Assembly: GCF_001679645.1 (NCBI RefSeq)
Contig: NZ_LRUN01000050.1
Span: 1 to 64,000, forward strand
Length of the DNA stretch: 64,000 nucleotides
Direction: 5' to 3'
Source of the DNA: Pseudomonas bananamidigenes
GTDB taxonomy: Bacteria; Pseudomonadota; Gammaproteobacteria; Pseudomonadales; Pseudomonadaceae
Shown piece after piece: positions 27,723 to 36,371 of the stretch. A program made the translations under genes and the position numbers. The notes under the pieces are model-generated. The model made no database searches, had not been told where the DNA came from, and saw nothing but the letters and a program-made list of their open reading frames with translations. Position 1 is the first letter of the stretch, and every line of letters begins with the position of its first letter.

Positions 27723-28324
27723 ACCAGAACCTCCTGGCTCTCGAGCCAGCGCTCGAAACAGCTGAATGTGGTGTGGGCAGCCGCCACGACGGCTTCACGC
27801 TCGTCGGTGTCCATCGGGCGGCTGCCCAGGTATTCGATGAAGTCGCGCCAGCGTCGGCCGGTGGCAGCACCGTAGATGTCCAGGAACGCTGCGCCGTTGT
27901 CTGCGCCAAGGCCCAGTCGTGCGGCGATTTCCCGGCGCAGGATTTGCCCGCCGAGGGTCGCGCCCTCCAGCACATATAAAACGCCCAGCGCTGCGGCGGC
28001 GGAGTCGATGACGGGTAACTGCCGGCAGTCGGAGAAGTCCGTACCGTTGGCGCCCAGCGCTTGCAGATCCCGTTGCAGGGTCGGTGCCTTGAGGCGCGTA
28101 TCCAGATCGAAATCGGCAGGGAGCGCACCGCTGTCCCGTAACGCGGCTTCAAGAGGGTGATAAAAGCCGTGATAGGCGCGCATCAATCGCTCGAAAGCGC
28201 GCAGATCAAGGGTGTCGGAGAAGAAAGGAAGACGCTTTTCCAGTGCAATGTGCAGTTCGGCCGTGCCGGCGCGCAGATCCTGCAACACTGGTGGTACATG
28301 AACCTCGCGGGCCTTTGCTTGCAT
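27719..28324 (-). CDS. bphO: Haem oxygenase supplying biliverdin to the phytochrome
   Basis: Cleaves haem to biliverdin, the chromophore of BphP. The product is about 201 residues. The proximal haem-ligand His is probably in AELHIALEKRLP near the N-terminus, and the glycine-rich distal helix is ALGVLYVLEGATLGGQIL. ATG 28324 is used; a further ATG at 28357 would add 11 residues and neither has a strong ribosome site. Its stop overlaps the bphP start. Confidence 0.9.
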   Translation of the reverse strand: MQAKAREVHVPPVLQDLRAGTAELHIALEKRLPFFSDTLDLRAFERLMRAYHGFYHPLEAALRDSGALPADFDLDTRLKAPTLQRDLQALGANGTDFSDCRQLPVIDSAAAALGVLYVLEGATLGGQILRREIAARLGLGADNGAAFLDIYGAATGRRWRDFIEYLGSRPMDTDEREAVVAAAHTTFSCFERWLESQEVLV

Positions 28325-28583
28325 GTAGTCGCTCGTGCAGTGGGCCGTCGGGGCCATGGGGAATGGAAACAAGCTTACACGGCTATGACGCTTTCTGACC
28401 GATTGATTCGGTTTTCAGCCGATTCCGCCTCCCTGCAAGAAGTTGAGAGTTGACGCAACGGGAGAAAGTTCGAAGTCATTTCCCCTCCCGCAGCGCTGTA
28501 CTGTGACTCTGCAACACGACTGTACGGTCCGGCCCGCATGATCCCATGATAAAAATGACGCTCCCGCCACCGGAGCCCGCGCC

Positions 28584-29204
28584 ATGGATCTCGCCACCCT
28601 CTCGCTGTTTCTGCCCGCCTGTTTCGCCTTGAACATGGCGCCCGGCCCGAACAACCTGCTGTCGGTCAGCAACGCCACCCGTTATGGCTATCGGTGCGCC
28701 TGCCTGGCGGGGATCGGACGGTTGCTGGCGTTCGCCGGGATGATCGCCCTCGCGGCGGCAGGGCTGGCAGTGGTACTGCAGACATCCGAGTTGCTGTTTT
28801 ACGGGATCAAGATTGTCGGCGCGGGGTACCTGCTGTATCTGGCGTGGCAGCTGTGGCGGGCCAACCCTGCTGCAGAAGACACCGTTACCGCGCCGGCCAG
28901 TGGACTTCTGGCCTTGGCACGTCAGGAGTTTTTAGTGGCCGCAGGAAATCCCAAGGCAATCCTCATCTTCACTGCCTTCCTGCCGCAGTTCGTCGACCCG
29001 AACCGCGCCATCACCCCGCAGTTCATGTTGCTGGGGGTGCTGTTCCTGCTGCTGGAATGGATCGCCATCAGCGCGTACGCCTACATGGGGCTGCACATGC
29101 GTCGCTGGTTCGCCGAGCCGCGCGGCAAGCGGATTTTCAATCGCTGCTGCGCGGGGCTGCTGTCAGCGGCGGCTTCAGTGTTGCTGATGGCCAAACGGGC
29201 CTAG
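28584..29204 (+). CDS. LysE/RhtB family exporter (copy 2)
   Basis: 206-residue inner-membrane exporter with about six hydrophobic segments. The N-terminal signature is LNMAPGPNNLLSVSNATRYG and the central motif is AAGNPKAILIFTAFLPQFVD. The substrate is unknown. It ends in a 4-base overlap with the convergent, broken VOC gene. Confidence 0.88.
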   Translation: MDLATLSLFLPACFALNMAPGPNNLLSVSNATRYGYRCACLAGIGRLLAFAGMIALAAAGLAVVLQTSELLFYGIKIVGAGYLLYLAWQLWRANPAAEDTVTAPASGLLALARQEFLVAAGNPKAILIFTAFLPQFVDPNRAITPQFMLLGVLFLLLEWIAISAYAYMGLHMRRWFAEPRGKRIFNRCCAGLLSAAASVLLMAKRA

Positions 29205-29613
29205 GCCTCGGACGGGCCTTTGAGTTCGACCTGATTGCCGTCGGGGTCGAAGCAGTACAGCGACAGGCCGTTGCCCTCGGCGCCGAAACGGGTCTCGGCC
29301 TTTTCCACGCTCAGGCCGCAGGATTGCAAATGGCTGATCAGCGCCGCTTCATCGAACGGCTCGATGCGCAGGCAGAAGTGATCGACATTGCGCCGCTCGC
29401 TGCCGGCAGCGGCGCCGCCCTTGCGACCGATTTCCCCGTCAAGATCGACCAGGTCGATCATCGACGTACCGGCCCGCAGGTGCACCAGGCCCAGTTTTTC
29501 GTTGTGCTTGACCACTTCGGCGCCGAGACCCGGTCGTAGAAATCGATGCTGCGTTGCAGGTCGGCAACACGCAGCACGATGTGATCGATGTGGTGAATCG
29601 TGAACGGTGGCAT
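29201..29613 (-). pseudogene. VOC (glyoxalase-like) family gene broken by a one-base deletion
   Basis: The 5' part (from ATG 29613) reads MPPFTIHHIDHIVLRVADLQ then RSIDFYDRV, a typical VOC start. The frame then breaks near 29527-29531. The remaining domain (GAEVVKHNEKLGLVHLRAG to LYCFDPDGNQVELKGPSEA) continues in another frame to 29201. Adding one C to restore a GTCCTCGGC-like sequence would give one intact protein of about 137 residues. The protein would belong to the virulence-protein or dioxygenase-like VOC group. This is either a real recent mutation or a sequencing error. Confidence 0.85.
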
Positions 29614-29722
29614 ACAGGCAATTCCCGAGTTGTAGCGACCCGGTCACTGTAGTGCAGCGTCCGGAAAATTCACTGTCGATTTTTCGGTGGAGCCATCGAA
29701 TAACTGGTTTTATCCTCGGCCC

Positions 29723-30805
29723 ATGAACATACAGCCCGCTCTCCTGCCCCCTCACGCCGAAATGGTTCGCGCCATGCTCGCCAGCGACACTGCCTATGAA
29801 GGCGTGTTCTTCACGGCCGTGAAAACCACCGGGATCTTTTGCCGCCCGACCTGCACGGCGCGCAAGCCGAAACCGGAAAACGTCGAGTTCTTCGCCCACG
29901 CCGACGACTGCCTGTCCGCCGGCTACCGCGCCTGCCTGCGCTGCAAGCCGCTGGACGCTGCCGCCATCGCCCCGGACTGGGTGCAGCGGCTGCTCAAGGC
30001 CGTGGACGCCGATCCCGAGCTGCGATGGAGCGACGCGCAATTGCTCGCCGAGGGTATCGAACCCCTGAAGCTGCGGCGCTGGTTCAAACAGCATTTCGGC
30101 ATGACTTTCCATGCGTGGCTGCGCACTCGCCGGCTTGGCGTGGCGTTGGGCGGGATCAAGCAAGGCACGTCCATCGACCATGCGGCGTTCGATTCCGGTT
30201 ATGAATCCCTCAGCGGTTTTCGCGATGCATTCCAGAAGTCCTTCCACATCACACCGGGACGCGCAGCGACCAGCGAACCGCTGCTGTTCACCCGCCTGAC
30301 CACGCCGCTGGGACCGATGATTGCCATGGCCGAGCGACGCGGCCTGGTGTTGCTGGAGTTTCTCGACCGCCCGGCGTTGACCCGGGAAGTCGAAGAGTTG
30401 CAAAGCCGTTACCACTATGTCGTTGCACCGGGACACAACGCGCATTTGCAGCAAATTGAACACGAACTGGCACTGTACTTCGCCGGCCAGCTGAGCGAAT
30501 TCAGCGTGCCGTTGCACCTGCCCGGCAGCGAATTTGCCCGTCAGGTCTGGGCCGAACTGCAGCAAATACCCTACGGCCACACCAGCACCTATGGCAGCAT
30601 CGCTGCACGGCTGGGCAAACCCGGCGCCAGTCGCGCGGTGGGGCTGGCCAACGGGCAAAATCGGCTGGCGATCGTGGTGCCATGCCATCGGGTGATCGGT
30701 GCAGACGGCTCGCTGACCGGCTATGGTGGCGGGCAACCGCGCAAGGCGTTTTTGCTCAGGCTGGAAAATGCCGCCGTGCAGCTCACGCAACCGCTGGCTT
30801 TCTGA
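29723..30805 (+). CDS. ada: Ada: methylphosphotriester/O6-methylguanine repair protein and regulator
   Basis: 360-residue bifunctional DNA repair protein and transcription activator of the adaptive response to alkylation. The N-terminal zinc/methyl-acceptor domain has Cys40, Cys44, Cys71 and Cys74 (FCRPTC, CLRC). An AraC helix-turn-helix region is at about 95-175. The O6-methylguanine methyltransferase domain ends with the active-site Cys321 in VPCHRVIG. It is 16 bases ahead of alkA, as expected for an alkylation-damage operon. Confidence 0.95.
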   Translation: MNIQPALLPPHAEMVRAMLASDTAYEGVFFTAVKTTGIFCRPTCTARKPKPENVEFFAHADDCLSAGYRACLRCKPLDAAAIAPDWVQRLLKAVDADPELRWSDAQLLAEGIEPLKLRRWFKQHFGMTFHAWLRTRRLGVALGGIKQGTSIDHAAFDSGYESLSGFRDAFQKSFHITPGRAATSEPLLFTRLTTPLGPMIAMAERRGLVLLEFLDRPALTREVEELQSRYHYVVAPGHNAHLQQIEHELALYFAGQLSEFSVPLHLPGSEFARQVWAELQQIPYGHTSTYGSIAARLGKPGASRAVGLANGQNRLAIVVPCHRVIGADGSLTGYGGGQPRKAFLLRLENAAVQLTQPLAF

Positions 30806-30821
30806 CAAACCGACCATAAAC

Positions 30822-31439
30822 ATGCCTGATCCATATCAACCGGCCAGCGAGTTTCTGGCCAGCCTCGACGCCGACTGGCAGCGCCACATCGCGGCGGTCG
30901 GCCCATGTCTGCATCAACCGCATCCGGCGCGGGATCCTTATGAATCGCTGGTACGGGCGATTGCCTATCAGCAACTGCACGCCAGGGCAGGCGATGCGAT
31001 TGTCGGGCGACTGGTGAGGTTGTTTCCCCAACAATCGTTTCCGCGCCCCGAACAGATTCTGGCGACGGATTTCGACCGCTTGCGCAGTTGCGGCTTTTCA
31101 GCGAGCAAGATTGCGACGATTCAGGGGATTGCCCGGGCCACTCTGGACGGCGTGGTGCCGGATTACTCGACTGCGCAGGCGATGGAGGATGAAGCGCTGA
31201 TCGAGCGCCTGGTCAGCCTGCGCGGCGTCGGGCGCTGGACAGTGGAGATGCTGTTGATCTACAGCCTGGAGCGCCCGGACATCCTGCCGGCGGATGATTT
31301 TGGCGTGCGCGAGGGGTATCGGCGGTTGAAGGGGCTGGAGGTGCAGCCTACGCGCAAGCAGATGATTGAGATCGGGCTGGGGTGGAGTCCGTTTCGCACC
31401 GTGGCGGCGTGGTATTTGTGGCGAGTAGCCAAGCCGTAG
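30822..31439 (+). CDS. alkA: DNA-3-methyladenine glycosylase II
   Basis: 205-residue base-excision glycosylase that removes alkylated purines. It has the helix-hairpin-helix motif SLRGVGRWTVEMLLIYSL followed by the catalytic Asp region ILPADDFGVREGY. It lacks the extra N-terminal domain of E. coli AlkA (282 residues), as in other short AlkA/MAG proteins. It follows ada closely. Confidence 0.92.
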   Translation: MPDPYQPASEFLASLDADWQRHIAAVGPCLHQPHPARDPYESLVRAIAYQQLHARAGDAIVGRLVRLFPQQSFPRPEQILATDFDRLRSCGFSASKIATIQGIARATLDGVVPDYSTAQAMEDEALIERLVSLRGVGRWTVEMLLIYSLERPDILPADDFGVREGYRRLKGLEVQPTRKQMIEIGLGWSPFRTVAAWYLWRVAKP

Positions 31440-31454
31440 GCCGCGTTATCGTTC

Positions 31455-31520
31455 ATCGCGAGCAAGCTCGCTCCCACAGTTGGATCGCATTTCAAGTGTG
31501 GGAGCGAGCTTGCTCGCGAT
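31455..31520. repeat. Paired REP element, GTGGGAGCGAGC family
   Basis: ATCGCGAGCAAGCTCGCTCC and its inverted copy (TGTGGGAGCGAGC with TTGCTCGCGAT) are separated by 17 bases. It lies between the convergent alkA and binding-protein genes and may serve as a two-way terminator. Confidence 0.9.
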
Positions 31521-31544
31521 TGCGTCAGACTGTTCAATGTTGCA

Positions 31545-32642
31545 TCAAAGGCCTGACTTCAACCGACTGAACGCCCGAATCAAAGCCCGGTTGAACGCCT
31601 TGCCATTATCGTTCTTGCTATACAACGAAGCCCTCACCGTCTGCGGCGGATAAGTCCCCGGATCATTGCGAATCGCCGGATCGATCAAACTATCCGCCGC
31701 CGTGATCGCATTGGCGTAGTGAATCGTGTCGGTGATTGGCGCAATCACTTCAGGCGTCATCAAATAATCCATCAATGCCAGTCCGGCCTCGGGGTGCGGT
31801 GCATCCTTGGGAATGACCATCGCATCGAACCAGATCAGCGTGCCCTCCTTCGGAATCCGGTAATTCAACTTGAACGGCTTGTGGGCCGCTTCGGCCTGCC
31901 CCGCAGCGATGGCGACGTTGCCGTTCCACGACATCGCCACGCAGGTGTTGCCGTTAGCCAGGTCGCTGATGTTCAGGTCGTTGTCGAGGTAGCGGATGTA
32001 CGGGCGGATCTTCGCCAGTTGCTGCTCGGCAAGTTTCAGGTCATCCAGGCTCTGGCGGTTGATGTCCAGGCCCATGTACTTCATGACCGCCGCGAACACT
32101 TCGTTCGGATCGTTAAGCAGGCTCACCCCGCAATCGGCGAATTTCGACACCACTGCCGGATCGAACAGCATCGCCCAACTGCCCCGTGGCGCCTCCGGCA
32201 GGCGCTGCCTCACGGCCTCCTCCTGATAGCCGACGCCGGTGGTGCCCCAGGCGTAAATCCCGGCGTAGCGGTTGCCCGGATCGAACACCGCCATGTGCTG
32301 ACGGAACTCTTCACCGACTCCGGCAAAGTGCGGGAGCTGCTGCTTGTTCAGCGTCTGGATCGCGCCGCTCTCGATGGCCCGCGACAGGTGCTGGCCAGCG
32401 GTCAGCACCAGGTCGTAGCCGCTGCGACCGGTGAGTAGTTTGGTTTCGACGGTTTCCAGTGAATCGAAGTGATCGGCGACCACCTGAATCCCGGTTTTCG
32501 CCTCGAAATTCTTCAGGGTGTCCGGGGCCAGGTACTCGCCCCAGATATACAGATTGACCACCGGTTTCGCCGTCTCGGCGGCCTGCACACACAGGGGTGC
32601 AAGCACCAGCAATAACGCTTTACTCAGTTTGTGCAGGCCCAT
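31545..32642 (-). CDS. Polyamine ABC transporter periplasmic binding protein, PotF-like (copy 1)
   Basis: 365 residues with a signal peptide (LSKALLLVLAPLCVQA). Polyamine-receptor features are VNLYIWGEYLAPDTLKNFE, TGRSGYDLVL and ISDLANGNTCVAMSWNGNV. It would bind putrescine, agmatine or a related amine. It follows the agmatine-deiminase-like gene by 2 bases, which points towards agmatine or another guanidino compound. No permease or ATPase is adjacent, so it must use a transporter elsewhere, possibly the one at 56-59 kb. Confidence 0.88.
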   Translation of the reverse strand: MGLHKLSKALLLVLAPLCVQAAETAKPVVNLYIWGEYLAPDTLKNFEAKTGIQVVADHFDSLETVETKLLTGRSGYDLVLTAGQHLSRAIESGAIQTLNKQQLPHFAGVGEEFRQHMAVFDPGNRYAGIYAWGTTGVGYQEEAVRQRLPEAPRGSWAMLFDPAVVSKFADCGVSLLNDPNEVFAAVMKYMGLDINRQSLDDLKLAEQQLAKIRPYIRYLDNDLNISDLANGNTCVAMSWNGNVAIAAGQAEAAHKPFKLNYRIPKEGTLIWFDAMVIPKDAPHPEAGLALMDYLMTPEVIAPITDTIHYANAITAADSLIDPAIRNDPGTYPPQTVRASLYSKNDNGKAFNRALIRAFSRLKSGL

Positions 32643-32644
32643 GG

Positions 32645-33760
32645 TCAGGCTCCTTTTTTCTGGCCGGCGTATTGCGGCATGGTGATGCACGCGACGTTGC
32701 CGCCACCGAGCAGGATTTCCCGGGAGTTTTCGATACCGACGATCTTGTGCTGCGGGAACAGTTCGGCGAGGGTCGCCAGCGCCACCTGATCGTTGCGATC
32801 ACCGAACAGCGGCACCACGATCGAGCTGTTGCCGGCGTAGTAGTTGATGTACGAGGCGCAGATTTTGGTGCCGGCCTGGCGGGTGTGGGTGCTGTCCTGC
32901 TGATCAAGGCCTTCGGCTTCTTCGGCGGTCCACTCCAGCACATCCGGTTGCGGCAGCTTGTGCACGATCAGTTCGCGGCCACGGCTGTCGCGGGTGCTGC
33001 GCAGAATGTCGTAGGCCTCCTGATAGATTTCCCACTGCGGGTCGTCACGGTTGTCGGTCCATTGCAGCACCACTTCGCCGGGGCGCACGAAGCACGCGAG
33101 GTCGTCGACATGGCCATCGGTTTCGTCGAACTTGCAACCGCGCGGCAACCAGATCGCTTGCTCGGCGCCGAGGTAATCGGTCAGCCGCCGAGTGACTTCG
33201 TCCTTGCCCAGGTGCTGGTTGCGATTGCGGTTGAGCAGGCATTGCTCGGTGGTGAGGATGCTGCCCTGGCCGTCACTCTGGATGCCGCCGAGTTCGGCGA
33301 TCAACGGCGCGCGATAGCGGTCGAAACGTTCGATTTCGAGGATCTTGCTGGCGATCTGATCGTCCTTGTCCCATGGGTAGTAGAGCCCGCCATCGAGGCC
33401 GCCGTAGGCGTTGAATTCGAAGTCGACGCCACGCACTTCACCGCTCTGGTCGTTGACCACGAAGCACGGGCCGCTGTCGCGGAACCAGGTGTCGTTGCAG
33501 GTCATCTCGACCACGCGCACTTGCGGCGGCAACTGGCGACGGGCAGTGGCGAACTGGGCCGCCGAAGCGCAGACCGTCACCGGTTCGCTCTGGGAAATCG
33601 CGGTGACGATTTGCACCCAGACTTTCTGCGCAGGCTTGGCACCGTTGCGCCAGACGTCGGTGCGCTCCGGCCAGCCGAGCCAGCAACCGGACTTGGCTTC
33701 GAATTCGCCGGGCAGGCGGAAGCCGTCGTGTTTCGGGGTGGAGTCGAGCAAACGTGCCAT
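32645..33760 (-). CDS. Agmatine deiminase family protein
   Basis: 371-residue guanidino-group modifying enzyme; true agmatine deiminase makes N-carbamoylputrescine. Catalytic parts are conserved: DTWFRDSGP near 95, DETDGHVDD near 215, which holds the His and Asp, and the nucleophile Cys in GGGNVACITMPQ near the C-terminus. Departures from the canonical AguA sequence are YGG in place of WGG and GGIQSDG in place of GSIHVDG, so a related substrate is possible. ATG 33760 gives the usual short N-terminus. The aguB-type amidohydrolase is absent here. Confidence 0.82.
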   Translation of the reverse strand: MARLLDSTPKHDGFRLPGEFEAKSGCWLGWPERTDVWRNGAKPAQKVWVQIVTAISQSEPVTVCASAAQFATARRQLPPQVRVVEMTCNDTWFRDSGPCFVVNDQSGEVRGVDFEFNAYGGLDGGLYYPWDKDDQIASKILEIERFDRYRAPLIAELGGIQSDGQGSILTTEQCLLNRNRNQHLGKDEVTRRLTDYLGAEQAIWLPRGCKFDETDGHVDDLACFVRPGEVVLQWTDNRDDPQWEIYQEAYDILRSTRDSRGRELIVHKLPQPDVLEWTAEEAEGLDQQDSTHTRQAGTKICASYINYYAGNSSIVVPLFGDRNDQVALATLAELFPQHKIVGIENSREILLGGGNVACITMPQYAGQKKGA

Positions 33761-33859
33761 GGTCAAACCTCGTCATCGGGATGGGAATGACCTCAGGCTA
33801 CGGTCGCGGGCAGTCAGCCGGCCAACGATGATTATTTCGGAACAGTTGAATTCAACTCA

Positions 33860-34744
33860 TCAATCCGCCAATTGATCGTTGAACCATTCCAGCATCTGCG
33901 TCACCGCCGGACGCTCCAGCCGCATCCGCTCGCAGACCAGCGCGTATTGGCCCAGCGCGGTCATGCTGGAGGTGAATGGCCGTACCAGACGCCCGCTCTG
34001 TAAATCCTCCTGCGCGGTGAGGTTATCGCCCATCGCCACGCCCTGCCCTTGCGCCGCCGCTTCCAGCGCCAGGCCGGCGTGAGCGAAATACAATTGACGT
34101 TCCGGGCGCAAGTCGCCGGCATGGCTGGTCAGCCAGGCGGTCCAGGTCTTGCCGTCCTGATCGTCGTGCAGCAGGCAATGCCGGGCCAGGTCCTTCGGGG
34201 TTTTCAGGTTGCCCTGGTTGAACAGGCCGGGGCTGCACACCGGGAAGAACTGCAGCGCCGGCAACGGGCGGACGAAATACGCGCTGCTGTCCACCGGGCC
34301 GGTGCCGTAGGTGATCGCCAGATCGATGTCTTCGCCGGGCGCCGTGGCGTCGATCGGTTGCTCGTAGAGGTGCAAGGTGATGTGCGGATAACGCGCGTAG
34401 AAATCGGTGAGACGGTTCATCAGCCACTTCTGCGCCAACTCCGCCGTGACCGCCAGCCGCAGCACGGCGAGCGAGGATGGATCGCGTAATTCATCGCAGG
34501 CATCGCCGATCAGTTCGAAAGCCTGTTGCAGGCTCTGCATCAGGCGCCCGGCGGCGATGGTCGGGCGGATCTGCCGGCCCTCGCGGATGAACAGCGACAC
34601 GCCCAGTTGCTCTTCGAGCTGGCGGATCTGATGGCTGACAGCACTGTCGGTGACGCACAGCTCGGCGGCGGCCCGACCGAAATGCGCATGGCGGGCGGCG
34701 CATTCGAAGGTTCGCAGGGCGGCCAGGGAAGGTAGTCGGCGCAT
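33860..34744 (-). CDS. LysR family regulator, GcvA-like
   Basis: 294 residues with an N-terminal winged helix-turn-helix (LRTFECAARHAHFGRAAAE, VSHQIRQLEEQLGVSLF) and a periplasmic-binding-fold effector domain. Sequence style (RRLPSLAALRTFECAARH) is typical of GcvA-like regulators of amino acid and amine genes. It lies upstream of the deiminase and binding-protein genes in the same direction, so it is their likely regulator. Confidence 0.87.
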   Translation of the reverse strand: MRRLPSLAALRTFECAARHAHFGRAAAELCVTDSAVSHQIRQLEEQLGVSLFIREGRQIRPTIAAGRLMQSLQQAFELIGDACDELRDPSSLAVLRLAVTAELAQKWLMNRLTDFYARYPHITLHLYEQPIDATAPGEDIDLAITYGTGPVDSSAYFVRPLPALQFFPVCSPGLFNQGNLKTPKDLARHCLLHDDQDGKTWTAWLTSHAGDLRPERQLYFAHAGLALEAAAQGQGVAMGDNLTAQEDLQSGRLVRPFTSSMTALGQYALVCERMRLERPAVTQMLEWFNDQLAD

Positions 34745-34821
34745 GGGTTTGGGTCCCTTTTTTTGCGGACATGCTGACCGGGCTTTTCGCGGGCGTCCAG
34801 TTGCACCGCGTTATCGTTCTT

Positions 34822-34910
34822 CGGGAGCAAGCTCGCTCCCACAAGGCTATTCGGAGTTTGAAAGATTGAGGGCACACCGCAAAACCTGTGGGAGCGAGCT
34901 TGCTCGCGAT
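34822..34910. repeat. Paired REP element, GTGGGAGCGAGC family
   Basis: GGGAGCAAGCTCGCTCCCAC and the inverted copy at 34887-34910 form a pair. It lies between divergent genes (LysR and GFA copy 2), so here it is within or next to a promoter region. Confidence 0.85.
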
Positions 34911-34978
34911 AGCGGCGGCACAGGCGCAACATCTCTTCTAGGCTGAACCGCATCGACAACGCCAAACCGGAGGCCACC

Positions 34979-35467
34979 ATGCATCTCGAAGGCTCCTGCC
35001 ACTGCGGCGCGGTTTCATTCACCCTCGACAGCGCCCACCCCTACCCTTATCAGCGCTGCTACTGCTCGATCTGCCGCAAGACCCAGGGCGGTGGCGGCTA
35101 CGCGATCAACCTTGGCGGCAACGCGGCCAGCCTCAAGGTGCGCGGGCGCAAACACATCACGATCTACCACGCGAAAATGAAAGACGATGGCGACAAACGT
35201 GCCCACCGCAGCAGCGCCGAGCGGCACTTCTGCTCGTTGTGCGGCAGCGGTCTGTGGCTGTTCAGCCCGCAATGGCCGGAACTGATCCACCCGTTCGCCT
35301 CGGCCATCGACACACCGCTGCCGGTGCCCCCGGAACACACTCACCTGATGCTCGGCTCGAAAGCGCCGTGGGTCGAGGTACAGGCGAGCGCGAAGGATCA
35401 ACAATTCGAGGTTTACCCCGAAGAGTCCATCGCGCAATGGCACGAACGGCTGAAATTGACCCGATAG
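34979..35467 (+). CDS. GFA family zinc-binding protein (copy 2)
   Basis: 162-residue GFA/CENP-V protein. Zinc cysteines are in GSCHCGAVSF, RCYCSICRKTQGG and HFCSLCGSGLWLF. It is longer and divergent from the 17.0-kb copy, and belongs to a different subgroup. Function is unknown; GGAGG precedes the ATG. Confidence 0.85.
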   Translation: MHLEGSCHCGAVSFTLDSAHPYPYQRCYCSICRKTQGGGGYAINLGGNAASLKVRGRKHITIYHAKMKDDGDKRAHRSSAERHFCSLCGSGLWLFSPQWPELIHPFASAIDTPLPVPPEHTHLMLGSKAPWVEVQASAKDQQFEVYPEESIAQWHERLKLTR

Positions 35468-35567
35468 CCGCCTTCACAGTCTTTGACAGTTTCCCGACAA
35501 AGCTGCCAAAGATTGCCGGAGAGTACCCGCCTAGCATGGCGCATCCATATTCCTCATCGGGTGCCCC

Positions 35568-36365
35568 ATGCCGGTTTCGCTACGTACATTATCGCTGTCC
35601 CTGACCTCCCTTTGCCTGCTGCTGCCGGGCGTCACTCTGCGTGCCGAGGACTGGCACACCACATTACGTGCCGGGGCCACCAGTGCTCCGCGCTACAGCG
35701 GCAGTGACGAGCGGTCGATAGCGCCATTGGCAGGTGTTGAAATCGTCAGCCCCTACGGCGTGTTTCTCGACACTGGCCGAGGCCTGGGCTGGGGTTTCGA
35801 TGAAGAGGATTTCGGCCTCAGCGTCTACATCGGCGCCAGCGATGTGCGCAAGGATCGCAAGACCGGTTACAAAGGCTCGGACAAACTCAACGGCATGGGC
35901 TCGATCAAGTCGCGCCCGATAATCGGGCTCGACGGGACGTATCACCTGGGCCCACTCATTCTCGGCGCCAGTTTCGAACATGCGCTGGAAAAGGACGACG
36001 ATGACCACGACACCGGCTCATCCTGGAACCGCCTCAAGCTGAGCATCAGCGCGTCGCTCTACGAAGGACGGTTCGGCAAGGTGACCGGTGGCCTCAACAG
36101 CCAGTTCGGCGACAGCAACTTCATGCGCACCTGGTACGGCGTCAGCGATGCCCAGGCCTCCCGCAGCCAGTTCCACGCCTACAAGGCCCGGGCCGGGTTG
36201 ATCAGCCGTGGCGCAGACCTGACGTGGTCATTGCCGCTGGACAAACAATGGAGCGTCTCGACAGTGCTGGCAGTGCAATACCTGAACCACGAGGCGGGCG
36301 ACAGCCCGATTGTCGAGCGCAGGATGCAGACCTCTCTTGCCGGGCAAGTGATCTACTCCTTTTGA
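35568..36365 (+). CDS. MipA/OmpV family outer membrane protein
   Basis: 265 residues with a signal peptide (LSLTSLCLLLPGVTLRAED), a mature part of alternating beta strands starting WHTTLRAGATSAPRYSGSDE, and the C-terminal phenylalanine (VIYSF) typical of outer-membrane barrels. The family includes MltA-interacting scaffold protein MipA and OmpV-type porins. The specific role is unknown. It converges on moeA with 6 bases between stops. Confidence 0.87.
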   Translation: MPVSLRTLSLSLTSLCLLLPGVTLRAEDWHTTLRAGATSAPRYSGSDERSIAPLAGVEIVSPYGVFLDTGRGLGWGFDEEDFGLSVYIGASDVRKDRKTGYKGSDKLNGMGSIKSRPIIGLDGTYHLGPLILGASFEHALEKDDDDHDTGSSWNRLKLSISASLYEGRFGKVTGGLNSQFGDSNFMRTWYGVSDAQASRSQFHAYKARAGLISRGADLTWSLPLDKQWSVSTVLAVQYLNHEAGDSPIVERRMQTSLAGQVIYSF

Positions 36366-36371
36366 TCCCGC

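Noticed and set aside
29201..30823. Long minus-strand frame of 540 codons opposite ada
   Set aside because: It is a shadow of ada in GC-rich sequence; only its last hundred codons are real, as the second part of the broken VOC gene.
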